Assembly (NCBI GenBank): GCA_038501195.1
Contig: JBBPUQ010000011.1
Span: 1,860,001 to 1,924,000, forward strand
Source: Nemania diffusa
Taxonomy: Eukaryota; Ascomycota; Sordariomycetes; Xylariales; Xylariaceae
Length of the DNA stretch: 64,000 bases
Direction: 5' to 3'
Part shown: positions 1 to 11,434 of the stretch, in pieces
Position numbering within the stretch: position 1 is the first letter of the stretch
Layout: each line of letters starts with the position of its first letter
Notes under the pieces: generated by a model
Databases searched by the model: none
Seen by the model: the letters and a program-made list of their open reading frames with translations, nothing else
Told to the model about the DNA's origin: nothing
Translations under genes and position numbers: made by a program

Positions 1-1618
1 TGACTGGTCCCGGTGCTGTGCATGTGGAGATCTCTTTTCTCTCTTACCCAACCACGGAATACCTCAGGATTTGGGCTAGCAGAACACTGCGCGGGATGCG
101 TCAACCGACATCTAATGCTCTACTATTTTAACAGCTAACACTATGACATACGGAAAAGAGAAAAGGTTCGCTTTGCGATCTACATAGTAGACGAGTTAAC
201 GCGAATGCGGCGGTGTATATATACATAGTATAATCACAGAAAACGAAAGCGGTCGGGATATTGGATTATACTAGATCGTCTAAGTACTGAGTCTGTAATA
301 GACTTAGCCGCGTTTGATAGCTGAAACTTTTAGCTGATGAACTATACTAACCCTGCTTAACGTCTAAGCTAACCTAGACGAGATTAGAGAGTTTTATGCT
401 ATAGGCACTCTAAGTGTATATTACATTTTGAAGTAGGTACCTACATAGCACTACCATCTTATTCTCTTCATAGTCCGATCCGGTACCACTGCATACTCCT
501 TACGCTACCTATTTCCCACCACCGATACGCAAAAAGCAAGGGTTAGTATAGATGTTAGGTGGTATTATTAAATAGATCAAAAGGGAAAAAAGCAATCAGC
601 AGCTGTAGTCATCATTTGTTAACGAGGGTTATAGGGAGAGGAGTAGGGGGCAGTCGTGTGTCTGGTTGGTCGGGTGCTACGCTAGGTAGTATTCTGCTTG
701 GCAGTGCCGATTCGTGGTACGTAGTAGGCTGTATACTCTGCCTGCTTCCTTCGTGTCCCCTAGCCCCTAGCGCTACAACAGCTACCTAGATCAATCCGGG
801 TAGGCGTGTAATGCTATTTGATTTGTTTTGACCTCCAACGCCCTATGAACAAACGACTGATCAGAAGATTTGCCGTCGATAATATGGCGCTCGCCACATA
901 CCATCTCTACGCATCCATATACGTACATGCATAGGTATGTACACAGGTACTCGTTATTGGGTCAGGCCAGGTCAGTCCAGGTCAGCTGTCTAGGCTAGAA
1001 CAGATACCAACACCGTCAGTTGTTTCTATTCTTGGAACACCGCCTTTCGGATCTTGTCTTACACCCTCCCAAACGGGCTCGCGCGAGGCACCAAGCCGCG
1101 AGAGAGACACAAGTGCAATAGGTAGTGCTGCGATGCTCACCCGGTTTTCCTACTTGTGTTGCGAGCGGTCTTTTGGTCTTTTGAGGGGGGTGTGCAATGC
1201 AGGCCATGTTGGCAGACCACGCAGCTTCTAGTGTCCGCCCACAGCTTCGTCCCGGGTTGCTGCTGACACTGCATGGGGAGGCTCTCCTCTCATTGGCATG
1301 GCATTGGGGATCTTCTCCATGGCTTGCTTAGCCGGCACACTCTGAATCTGACATAGACAGGGCAGGGTCTCATCATTGAAATCTTCGAGCGGGGTGCTAC
1401 TTCAGCTGACAGCCTCAACCGGAAGAAGCTCGCGATAGCCGAGTCCGGCAATAAGCAGCAGCAAGTAGCAGTAGCAGTAGCAGTAGCAGTAACAGCAGCG
1501 TTTCTCTGTCTCTTCTTTTCTTCTTCTGCCTCATAAAGTAATGGCTGGCCCCGTCGCTGTCCCATCCCTGCGCGCTTCTTGTCGGCCTTCCCCCCTTGAT
1601 GGAACGATCGTGTAAATT
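1..1618. other. Intergenic, no gene supported
   Basis: No reading frame here has a convincing start, composition or domain. The short open frames at 559-789 and on the minus strand at 1,016-1,687 look like chance or repeat shadows. A trinucleotide-rich stretch of CAG and GTAGCA units lies at about 1,453-1,499. The last hundred bases are presumably the promoter and 5' leader of the gene starting at 1,619; I see no clear TATA box that decides the start. Confidence 0.6.
1453..1499. repeat. CAG/GTAGCA-rich microsatellite
   Basis: AGC and AGT triplets alternate over about 45 bases, upstream of the surface-protein gene. The repeat alone explains the long minus-strand runs of Ala/Thr or Leu in overlapping open frames, so those frames should not be taken as genes. 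Confidence 0.85.
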
Positions 1619-2999
1619 ATGGCACTCGCCCTCCGATTGACTGCCTTGAGCTATGTGGTCGCGCACGCCAATGCCCGGTGGTTCCATACGGGCCCAGATG
1701 CGGGGGAATGGGCGCCGGTGACGCCAACTGCTGGACGTGCCACGTTGAATCTTGATGAATGGCTACCGAAGACAACCTCTGCGCCCGATAGGCCGCCGCG
1801 CGACTGGGAGCTTCGGAGAAGAGACGACAACACGTCTTCAATCTGCGGCTATTCTGCAGACAACCTCGACGGTACGTGGATTCACAAAGACCTCCACTCT
1901 GTAAAGCCGATGGCTAACAAGGCTCCGTCTCACAGGTCCACCGGTCACTTGTGATAGTGGCGGGTATTGTAATCTAGACCGTTCTCATAGCATTGTAGGG
2001 TGTTGCACAAAGTCAAATCCTCAAGACTGTATGGTGCCCACAGCATGTCTGGAATCCTCACAGTCATCACAGTGGTCTGGAGATCCACTGACGACCTTTT
2101 GGTAAGCTATTCTAAGACGAATGCGCTCTGCGAACTTGCGCTGAGTGAAGAACAGCAGCAACTCAAATCGACCGCATTGTGTGACACATTCCTATGATGC
2201 GAACTTCTTCGACCCGCTGTACGGCGTATACTTTCTAGGTTGCGCTGCTAGAGCCGCATCGGGCGATATTGTCGTCAGCTCTATACCAGAGAGCGACACA
2301 ACCTCGCTCTCTACCTTTACCACTACTAATGGCGTTATAACTACCACCATCACCGTTGAAGTCCCTAGCTCATCTACCACGGCACCCGCAGGCTCAAGTG
2401 TAAGTCCTGGCGGGAGGAACATCGGAGCGATTGTCGGCGGGACAGTGGGCGGTGTTGCTGGTCTCGCCTTACTTGCCGCCGCCTTGGGCATCTTCTTATA
2501 TCGACGGAAGAAGCGGCCGCATGACCCAAACCCTCTCGGGTTGGGTCGAAAGATGCCCCCTAGCGACCAAGACATGTACCACAACGACCCGATAATACCA
2601 GGATCACAGTATCCTTCCACATTCTATGGAGAGGCACCCCCCGGGATGATGCAGGCATCGGACCAACCAGTGATAGGCTATCCGCCCAACGCCTACGGGT
2701 TCCAGAACGTGGTGTACACGGCGGGAACCAATCACAGCACCGAGGCGCCGGCGTATCACCCGCCTCGAGTCGTGCCCTCCAAACCCCAGGACGATGCCGT
2801 ATCGCCGATCGAGGAGAGCCCCGTAAGCCCCGTGAGCCCTGCCGAGAACTACAACACGATGGTATCGGCGCTCACGAACCACTCGCCGCCGTTACAACCG
2901 CTGCAGCCGGCTGTCCACCGCCCGCAGTCCGACTACGCGCAGTTCAGCCCGCCGCCTCCGGAGCACTACCAGTCGTACCACCCATATCCCGGGACATGA
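1619..2999 (+). CDS. Secreted single-pass membrane surface protein with Cys-rich ectodomain
   Basis: Three exons read in frame: 1,619-1,871, 1,936-2,101 and 2,159-2,999 (419 residues). Intron 1 is GTACGT...CACAG and intron 2 is GTAAGC...CAGCAG; acceptor 2,155 would also stay in frame. The N-terminus (MALALRLTALSYVVAHANA) is a likely signal peptide. Residues about 85-170 are cysteine-rich (GGYCN, VGCC, QDCM, ACLESS, then C140, HCVTHSYD and FLGC). A Ser/Thr-rich stalk leads to a Gly-rich transmembrane helix at about 229-254, closed by the stop-transfer RRKKR. The cytoplasmic tail of about 165 residues is rich in Pro, Tyr and Ser, with repeated SPVSP. This layout matches fungal cell-wall stress sensor or mid2-like surface proteins; a sensor or adhesion role is inference. 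Without the splice joins the ectodomain is cut by stops. Confidence 0.82.
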
Positions 3000-3882
3000 C
3001 ATCGAGCAGGCATCTCGCGGGTGTCATAGCCGGGACAACGGGGTCATTATTTGAAAGGAACTTTTGTGTTGTATCTGCATAGTGCGTTTTGGGCTCCGGG
3101 GATCTTGGCGTCGGTGGAGGTTTTAGCGTACGATACCTTATTGTTCTTTGAGGGGGGGACTACATATGCCTACCTAACCTACCTACTTACCTAGCAGATT
3201 GAAATGGCCGTCAGCGAGACATCAGATGAATCGATGTCAGGAGAAATATAGCAGCCGCCGATCCGTGTATCGAGATGGGGCTAGTTTTTCTCTAACTCTC
3301 TAGAGACTGACTGGTCATGTCGTGATTCGTTCATTGTTGACAACTAGTCTATCTATCTAGATAATCCTTCTCTCGATGTTAGGTGCATTGGGATGTAAAG
3401 GCAGTTTTATTATGTAAGCTTGATTGAACAGGTATCTATATATACTTGTCAGAGTACCTAATGTCACCGCATAAGTAGAGAATTTACAGTCTTCAGGAAA
3501 GAGCAGTGATAAGTTAGGAGGCCGCTAGATATCTGGTGTTATGCGCTATGCTAAGTTCATGCTGGTTAGTACCTAGAACTTCTAGTGAGTTGTGATAAGG
3601 CCCGAAACCAAGGTTACCTCTAGGCACCTTATCAGGCCACTGTAATTCCACGATAGCAGCAGTTTTCACTTAGTAACGGCTACTTACATAGTGGCCTAAT
3701 CTCACTCAACTCTATTTATCTAGCCGTCTCTCAACTCAACTTCCTAATATCTACTTACTTGAGTTAGTTATCATTGAAATAAGTGTAGCTTTGCGTGGCA
3801 TTTTGAAAACGGCTCTCTATCTAGACTAGGTAGACTTCGGCTAGGTCCGTAGCTACATAGGCAGGCAGAAGCGCCACACAGC
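3000..3882. other. Intergenic, no gene supported
   Basis: This is moderately AT-rich sequence with no supported open frame. It must hold the 3' end of the surface-protein gene and the promoter of the DUF4202 gene. I see no RNA gene, repeat or element. Confidence 0.6.
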
Positions 3883-4793
3883 ATGACCACCCTCCCAGAC
3901 CTGCCCGCCAACTTCGCAGCGGCGCTAAAACTCGTCGACGATGCGCACGCGGAGGACCCCAGGACCATTCCGGGCCCTGCCGGCGGCGGCGGCGCCGACG
4001 ACGACGCAGCGGTGCCCAGCGAGCTGCACTATGCGCGCAGGATGACGAGCTGGCTCGCTGTACGGTGTCCGGACGCCTCGCCCACGCTGCAGCTCGCGTG
4101 TCGGGCGCAGCACTTTAGGAGGTGAGTGCATCGGCCTCTCTTTTAGGTATGTCGTTGCGACGAGACAGAGGTGTATGTACGAGTCACCAACACACACACA
4201 CACACACACACACAAAAAAAAAGAAGAGACAAAAAAGCATTACGGGGTAGGTGCAGAACTACGTGGGTGTCATGGGGCTTTCGTCAAATCCTATTGCCGG
4301 ATGAATGCATGTAGCGGAATGGAACTGAGCTGAACTGCGAATCACGATTGCTGACACGCCGAATGAGGGGCAAAGATGGGAGATACCGCGGGCCAGCTTC
4401 CCCATGACGCGCGCAGGCTATCTGACGTGGCGGGCAAAGCAGAAGACGCAAGCGGCGGAAAAGATCAAGATCCTACTATCAACTCTATCCTCCCCCTCTT
4501 CATCCTCGCCGCCTCTGCCTGTAGAGGCCATCGACCGGGTGGCGGCACTTGTGAAAAAGGAGAACTTGGCGACGGACCCCGAGACGCAGGTGCTCGAGGA
4601 TGTAGCGTGTCTCGTGTTCCTCGACGACCAGCTCGACGACTTCGAGAGGAGAGACGACGTCGACGAGCTCAAGATGGTCGACATCCTCCGCAAAACCTGG
4701 GTTAAGATGAGCCCGCGCGGGCGCGAGATCGCGCTTGGTATGAGGCTTAGCGAGCGCGGGCAAATGCTCGTTGGCAAGGCGCTGGCGGAATAA
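3883..4793 (+). CDS. DUF4202 family protein
   Basis: Two exons, 3,883-4,121 and 4,376-4,793, give 218 residues. The donor is GTGAGT, and the acceptor lies at AAAG before the codon completing RRWEIPR, so the frame is restored exactly. The protein matches DUF4202 along its length: an N-terminal helix, HYARRMTSWL, the block AQHFRRWEIPR / FPMTRAGYLTWR, and the C-terminal LEDVACLVFLDDQLDDF followed by VDILRKTWVKMS. Family members of about 200 residues are sometimes labelled glutamyl-tRNA synthetase-like, but this protein has no synthetase motifs and its biochemical role is unknown. A Gly/Asp-rich insert sits at about residues 34-43. The 254-nt intron is the longest here and contains a CA repeat. 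A downstream ATG at 4,404 would give only a C-terminal fragment lacking half the conserved block. Confidence 0.85.
4191..4214. repeat. (CA)12 microsatellite inside an intron
   Basis: Twelve uninterrupted CA units are followed by a short A tract, inside the intron of the DUF4202 gene. This probably accounts for the unusual length of that intron, and it is likely to vary in length between strains. Confidence 0.95.
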
Positions 4794-5385
4794 GAGAGCT
4801 GTATTTGATTAAGGGGTTAGACTATTATCTACCTAATTGAGCCCAAAGAGTGCGTTGCGGTGTGAGGAACTGCTATCTACCTAATATCAGGCCATGATGC
4901 GACCTGTTCGAACTCCTAGAATTGTATGGCCAGTGATGATAGATGGTAGATAGGACGCCTCTTTGCCGCCAATTGTTCATGGTCTAGCAACATTGCATCG
5001 TATTGTTTATTACTTCACGAGCTCGATGACATGCTAATAGGTAGCGAGAGTGCTTATCTACAGGTAATTGTTTTCCGAGTTGCTGCAGAAATATTTGGAA
5101 AAGCGGTGCGTTACTGTAATATGGTGGAGAAATGGGGGCACGAACTACCCCAGATCGACTTACCACTCGGTCCCTTTTCCACCGACTTGAAAGGCCTCCG
5201 GTAGAGAGCTAAACACTTGCATGACAATGTGCAATCTCCAAGCCTCTCTTTGCTTGTTCTATATGACCTCCTGCCGTAAAAGGAATACTCGCAGACGCAA
5301 AATGGTCTTGAACAACTAACCAGCATTTTGCCGCGATTGAATTTCTGGTCCAAGTTTTACCCGACAAAGATACGAAGTCTCCGTG
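4794..5385. other. Intergenic / promoter of the dehydrogenase gene
   Basis: There is no gene in this 590-bp spacer between two same-strand genes. Overlapping minus-strand open frames (4,984-5,586) are short and run into the dehydrogenase in a shadow frame. I recognise no specific regulatory motif. Confidence 0.55.
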
Positions 5386-6961
5386 ATGAGTGCGAAGGAG
5401 ACGTCGAGCCGCCGGCCGGTTAGTGTCGAGGAAGTATCGGCACACCGGTCCATCAACGACCTCTGGCTCGTCGTAGACGGCGTAGTCTACGACCTGAGCG
5501 AGTTCGCGCCATCGCACCCCGGCGGCGTAGACGTGCTCTTGAAGCACGCCGGCCGCGACGCAACATCCGCCTACGCCGAGGTGCACGCACCATCTCTCAT
5601 CCGCACCTCGCTCCCGCCGTCCCGCCAGATCGGCGTCCTAAACGCGTCAACGGCAACGGCGGAATGGGCGCAGCAGCAGCCACAGCCCCTGGCGGCGGTA
5701 TCAGCAGCCAAGGGCGCCAAGCCGCCGCTCTCGAACCTCATCAACGCCGAGGACTTCCGGCTCGCCGCCCAGCGGTGCTACACGCCCAAAGCGTGGGCCT
5801 TCGTCACGTCGGCCGCGACGGACTGTCTGACGATGGCGCGGAACGGGTCCACGTATAACGATATCGGGCTGCGGCCGCGGGTGCTGCGCGACGTACGTGC
5901 CGCGCGCATCGGCACGACCATGCTCGGCCACCGCATCGCGGCGCCCATCTTCATCGCGCCGACGTCGATGGGGCGGCTCTTCCACGCCGAGGGCGAGCGA
6001 GAGCTAGGCCGCGGCGCACGGCGCCTCGGTATCCCGCAGTGCGTGTCGACGAGCTGCTCATTCCCGCTGGCCGAGGTTATGGACGCCGTAGAGGAGGGAG
6101 GGGAGGGGGACGGCAGGGCAGAAGTGCCCGTCTTCTTCCAGCTGTACGTCGACAAGGACAGGAAGAAGTCAGAGGAGCTGCTGCGGCGTGTGCGGGAGCG
6201 CGGGGTCAAGGCCGTCTTCGTGACGGTCGACGCCCCCGTCATCGGCAAGCGGGAGGCCGACGAGCGCCTGAGGGCGGACGAGACCATGCGGCTCCCGATG
6301 TCCGGCATGGCGGCGAAGAATGACGCCAAGGGCGGCTCCCTAGGCCGTATCATGGGCCATTTCATCGATGCCTCACTCACCTGGGACGACATCGCATGGG
6401 TCAGGAGGGCGGCGCCCGGCCTGCCGATCGTGCTAAAGGGGATCCAGACGGCCATGGATGCCGTGAAGGCGATGGAGGCCGGCGTTGAGGCCATCTACAT
6501 CTCGAACCATGGCGGCAGGAGCCTCGACACGGCCCCAGCTGCGATACTAGTCCTACTAGAGCTGCAGAAGTGTTGCCCGCAGATCTTCGACAAGATGGAA
6601 GTGTATATCGACGGGGGCATAACAAGGGGCACGGATATCTTCAAGGCGTTGTGTCTGGGCGCCAGAGCCGTGGGGATAGGCCGAGGGTTTTTGTTCGCTC
6701 TGAACTATGGGAAGGAAGGCGTCGAGCATTTCGTGAATAGTAAGTCTTATGCCATGCGCTTGTTATGTAAAGAGAACATGGGAGTTATGCTAAACTGTGT
6801 TAGTTTTGACCGACGAGCTCGAGACGACGATGCAACAGTGTGGGATCACTAGTCTTGATCAGGTTCATCCCGGCTTGGTATACACAGGCGCGATCGACCA
6901 TTTAGTGCCGGGCTCGGATGAGCACCCGTACGCTAAATGGAGACCGAGAAGCAAATTATAA
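5386..6961 (+). CDS. Cytochrome b5-fused FMN-dependent 2-hydroxyacid dehydrogenase (flavocytochrome b2 / L-lactate dehydrogenase type)
   Basis: Exons 5,386-6,739 and 6,804-6,961 (intron GTAAGT...TTAG, 64 nt) give 503 residues. The second exon replaces a junk tail with the usual fungal end, DELETTM...VHPGLV...KWRPRSKL. Residues about 10-75 are a cytochrome b5 domain with heme ligands H44 (SHPGG) and H67. Residues about 115-490 are the FMN TIM barrel. Visible active-site residues are Y254 (FFQLYV), K351 (IVLKG), H375 and R378 (SNHGGRSLD), and the FMN phosphate site is DGGITRGTD. The first substrate-binding Tyr of yeast Cyb2 and plant glycolate oxidase is F139 here (AWAFVTSAATD), so the substrate may not be lactate. 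Such enzymes oxidise an L-2-hydroxyacid and pass electrons through heme to cytochrome c. Unlike yeast Cyb2, which carries a long presequence, the heme domain starts at about residue 10, so the location may be cytosolic. The start is the ATG at 5,386. Confidence 0.92.
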
Positions 6962-7554
6962 GCCTGTATACTGAGAATATGCTAATGCCTATGTACAGAA
7001 GCTTAAGGTACCCGGCTGTGTATAAATAGGTATACCTAGGATGCAATATCCTTTTTAATCCCAATAATATTAATATTGTGACGAAGTAACTGTGCAGGTT
7101 CGAAATGCATGACCAACGTCGCCAGATTATTCACCTTTTACATTCACGCCTTTATCTTCTATGCAAATGTTGAAGTGTTAGTATGAAAGCCTCTGGGACT
7201 AGAGGTTCTGGCATCCGAAAATGGAGTTCCTTATCCCCCTTTTGACCCACGAGACGGAGACCACTACTTCATCCTAACCGCACGAAACCTAGAGAATAAA
7301 GTAAAAGAGCCAATCTGATAAATCCTTCAAATACAGCTTGATATACATTTAATATACATTCCTTTTTATCTATACATGAATTATCAATGCATAATATTAC
7401 CCTCGAGTTTGTCTTAATCCGACCAAGCTCAGATCTATTTAGAACCTTGATAGTTACACGCCTTCCCAAGCCGGCGTCGACCGTTAAGCCTCTTATCGCT
7501 AGCATTACGACAGAGATTGAATTAAATTCAAGGATCTATGCCAGCTGTTGCAAG
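6962..7554. other. Convergent intergenic spacer
   Basis: This lies between the 3' ends of the dehydrogenase (+) and the PH-domain protein gene (-). It is AT-rich with no supported gene; the small open frames on both strands at 7,269-7,587 overlap each other. Both transcripts presumably end here. Confidence 0.55.
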
Positions 7555-8841
7555 TCACCTAATCTTTTCGATAAGTTTTTCTTTTAAAGCAGGGGGGAGG
7601 TCACTCCAACCAGACATGGGCTGATTCTTGGCGTAGTTATAAAAGTGCTGTTGGTTGAGTTGAACCTCGATGTTGTGTTTCTCAGCAAAATGACAGATGA
7701 ACTTTGCTAGAGTTCTTGATAAACCGTGAAACCCCAAAAGAGCATACTCACGACCGCCACGCGTCTCGGATAATGCTGTCGCCTCGAGGGGATTAGGGAC
7801 AGAGAGGACTAGGTCCGTTCCTACGATTCCGTTTTTCATCTCGGTGGCGAAGACAAGACGAACTGTATTTAGCTGCTGAGCAGGTATATACAGCGTGACT
7901 CCTTTAGCGCGGAAGAGAACCCCGCCGCCGTTGAGGAATTGGAGGAGTCCTATATGCTTGTTAAGTTACTTAATGTCATGCAACAACGAGTTAACCGGAG
8001 CTACGGGGGTGAATAACCTTTAGTTTTCTTCTCCAATTTTGTGCCGCTAACAGGCTCCAGCGTCGTTTCTATACGGAAGATAGGATTTGATTTTTCGTCT
8101 TCTTTTGAGAGATCGATTACAGTCTTATTGAACTCGGCGAGCCTTTCATTGAGTGCATTCTTAAACAGGCTAAGAACCAGCGTGCTCTTATCAACGCCAG
8201 ATATTATACTCCCATAAACCTGGTCATCAATCTTCTGATCCGGCAGGATGAAGGCTATTATCTGGGCAGGCCTCCGGCTAACGGGGGCGACTCCAGTAGC
8301 GGCAGTCGGCACGATCAATACCTCGTATGCATTTTTCTTCCCCGCCGAGCGCTTGCGATTTCGCATGATGATGATGGTCTCTGTTAGGTTGCGCACGAGT
8401 CAGACCCCCTACGCTAAACGAATTGAAGCGGATACAGCAACACGAACCGATAGAGGCGAACGGCAACGAAAACACGGCGTCCATGTTCCAGTGACCTTCA
8501 GGGCCGTGGAGGCGAATGCAGCCCTGTGCGTACTTTATAGATGGAGTTTCAACTTCTAAGCACATGTCTCCTTCAAAGGGCGACTGGAAGGAGAGCCGGG
8601 GTATTCCGAAAAGGATTTCACGGGAGTTAGCCGTAGAGGTGGATGAGGCGTTGCGATCTGGGGAGTTATCTTGTCTCGGTTGTTTTCGTGTCCGGTCGTT
8701 CTCGCTGTCATTCGTTGTAGCATTACTGGCATCTGCATGTTTTCTCTTGGCCGCGCCCGAGTTCCCAGACGCGGGTAGGAGGGGTGCTGAGGGCGCATTG
8801 GTAGGCGACTCGGAGGCTTTTGGCTTCTTAGCTGGTGGCAT
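7555..8841 (-). CDS. Rtt106/Pob3-like PH-domain protein (putative histone chaperone-like)
   Basis: Reading the minus strand, exons 8,841-8,448, 8,380-8,018 and 7,949-7,555 join in frame to 383 residues. Intron 1 is GTTCGT...CTAACAG (67 nt) and intron 2 is GTTATT...ATATAG (68 nt). The first about 90 residues are basic, Ser/Pro/Asn-rich and likely disordered and nuclear (MPPAKKPKASES, AKRKHAD, RTRKQPR). There follow two PH-like halves. One has GCIRLHGPEGHW, then LPFASIETIIIMRNRKR and NAYEVLIVPT (about 105-165). The other has GLLQFLNGGGVLFRAKGVTLYIPAQQL and VGTDLVLSV (253-310). This strand order resembles the tandem PH modules of Rtt106 and the Pob3/Spt16 middle domain, which bind histone H3-H4. 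The assignment rests on pattern, not a search. The protein ends soon after the second module, without the acidic tail usual in Pob3 or Rtt106. Confidence 0.72.
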
Positions 8842-11434
8842 GGTGTTCTCGAGGTCGAGGCAACAGTGAGCGACAAGAAAGTTCGATACTCGTAGTTGCA
8901 GTGGCGTAAATTGGTATTTACAAGTGGCTATTCAAAACGCGTCTTGCTAGCACCGCGTTTTAATACCCTAGTTTTCATTACTCGCTCGTCCTAAGTATAG
9001 TATCAAGCCAAGCTTGATGACATCAATGCTCCGGGGCAATTCCGTAAAGCGCCACACCGTAAGACCCTTGTTAGCGTCACCGCACCGCCACGAGAAGTTG
9101 GCAGAAGGCTTCGTACAGAGTGCTAAATATTGCGTTCTATGTAGCTATAGCGGGAGTAAACATCTCTATCTCCAATTTTACGGCATAGGGGCTGATAGCT
9201 AAGAGCAAGCGGCGTCTCGGACAGAAGTACAACGTAAATCTTTGCAGTAAATAATGTGGGAAAAGATAGGCTAGGGCGCGACTGTTTGAAGGCGAGACAC
9301 AAACACGGTCAGCATTAAGTCTTGGAGAAGGCGACTCCGTCGGCGTATGGCACGGCATGACTCCCAATGGCCCAGAGCCAGATACTGCCGGGGAAAACAT
9401 CACTTATCTATCTGTTCCCGGAGTGCTTTCAACATGTCTCAGCCGAATAACTCTCATCCAATGCGTAGACATTTAACAATAACCCTGTAGAACTACATTC
9501 TTGCCACGTCTACGGCGTTACTCTCCCTAAAATTTCATTGAAAAAAAAACAAGCATCTAATCACGACGACCAACTAGTCAAGAGGCTGAAGCCGCTTTGA
9601 GGGGATTCTACTAAATTGGGATGTATACTCACCCAACCAACCCAGTAGACTTTCAGACTCCCATCACTTATTTCCTACGCCAGGCTTGGGCAAGAGCGCA
9701 TTTCTCTTAATTCCTCTTTAAGCTGTAGGGTGCACCATCTGTGTCGCAGTAATTTCCGGAAGCTTCCTCTAGATATATCGATTTTAGCAGAGACTGAATG
9801 GGTCCCTGATGGGTTCTCTAGTCTAAGTTTTATTGCTGTTGCTCTCGACTGAGGTCGATGTGACAAAAGTGTTAGGTTGAGTATAGCATATCTAATAAAT
9901 AGCTTTATATTGGTAAAGCTTACCTAACCCGCGTTATAAACACCCGTGATACCTCCGAGTTCTATGGTCTCAACGCCCTTTTCTACAACTCTATTTGAAG
10001 TGAGTTGGATATGACCTAGGTATATATAATATTCCACTATTATCAGATGACTGACTATGGGGCTAAATTTACTTATACTGTGCTAGGCAAGTATTAAATT
10101 GCCTTTGCTTTCTTCAGTTCATTTTCCTCGCGTAACCAACAGTGGTTTCCATGCCTCAAAGGTACCTCTACGGAACTACCTTGTCTTCTTCTCCCTTCAC
10201 ACTTACACTCACACTCAAACTCATTTTCTGAACGGGATAGTAGAGATGGAAATAATTTCATGTATATTAGACTGGCCTAGAACACCCTAAATTCCCCTAG
10301 AGAGGGCAGTCGAGGCTAAATTGCCGCCATGGGCGTCGTAGACTACAAGAACAACAACTCACACTCACACTCACGCTCACACTCAGGCCTACACCTACGC
10401 CTTGGCCTTTCTAAGAGTGTTATTGGTGCGGTTATATCTTTAGGAATATTCCAGCGCCTTATAAAAGAGGTGAAACGTAAGATGTATTATGATTGTACAT
10501 TCTGTCCTAAATCTCCCCATTCCGCTCATAGTGAGGTAGGGCTGGAATTAAGTTGAGGTCAACCTAATAATTCTCTTTCATCCTCGGAGTCCTGAAGTTC
10601 CTTTCCTTCACAGTCGAGCACCTATTTGTTGTCCCGGGTAGGTGGATCCCTAGGGATCACCATATGAATGCGACTGGTCGGGTCGATCAGGGGTAAACCC
10701 TCTAGCACTCTATACAATATATTTGTATCTCAGACTTATATTCGTATGATCCCGTTTCGTATAACGCACAGGTTACTATTCCTTATAACATCTCCACTTA
10801 AACGTGAGATTCATGCCCATTTCTTTAAATTTTAGTAAAGGTAAATCTATAACTGTTACTAATAGTTCAAAATGAATACTACTGAAGGAATGGTAACCTT
10901 ATCGTCTTTCTCTCTGACATAACTCATTCGGCCCCATATGCTAGACGCACGTGTGCAGCCAACAGGCACCAAATGTCTTTTAAGTAAATGGCTAGCTTAT
11001 CTCAACACTTACTATATTTAGATATTGCAGGTTAAATCCTAACCCTTTATTCTGTCACATATACTCACCGCCTTTAGCTTTTCCCGGCTTAGAGCAAACA
11101 ACCACCCCTAATATAATAGGTCGGTTGGTAGGTACGTATGGATGTTGTTGGGAGACGCAGCGGCGTATTAGTTCTTTGTGTCGGATTGTTGTCTCGGTCC
11201 TCGGAGCATGTGCTAACCCCTCTTCTAGTTGACAAATCTATTATAAATTGCTAAGACATGTATCCCTTATAGAAAAACTTTGTAAAAGCTTTCTGTCACC
11301 TCCTTCTATGACACCCCTCAGCTTCTCCTAGATCCTCATTGTTGTAGGAATCATTCAGTCTAGGGATTAGCTGCTATTAGACCTCAATCACATTCACTCC
11401 CAAGTTCCGAGGCAGAACTCTCGCCTTCGTCAGA
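8842..11434. other. 2.6-kb intergenic region, no gene supported
   Basis: Several short open frames occur (9,014-9,403, 9,675-9,866, 10,099-10,556), but none has coding composition, splice partners or recognisable motifs. A TCACAC-type simple repeat lies at about 10,357-10,386, with a related short run near 10,200. I found no tRNA or 5S rRNA signal. The start of the interval (8,842 to about 9,000) should hold the promoter of the PH-domain gene and the end that of the glutathione transferase. The length is unusual for this stretch, so decayed elements are possible but not shown. Confidence 0.5.
10357..10386. repeat. ACTCAC-type simple repeat
   Basis: About five copies of a CTCACA/ACTCAC hexamer with one substitution. 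It yields a His-Ser run in one frame (NSHSHSRSHS), which is the only reason an open frame appears here. Confidence 0.8.

Noticed and set aside
559..789. Open reading frame of 76 residues
   Set aside because: No ATG start, no splice partner, no motif; composition looks non-coding.
1290..1687. Minus-strand open frames with Ala/Thr or Leu runs
   Set aside because: They are translations of the CAG/GTA microsatellite and of the antisense of the surface-protein gene.
10099..10556. Two short plus-strand open frames, one with a His-Ser run
   Set aside because: The His-Ser run comes from a simple repeat and the rest shows no coding character.
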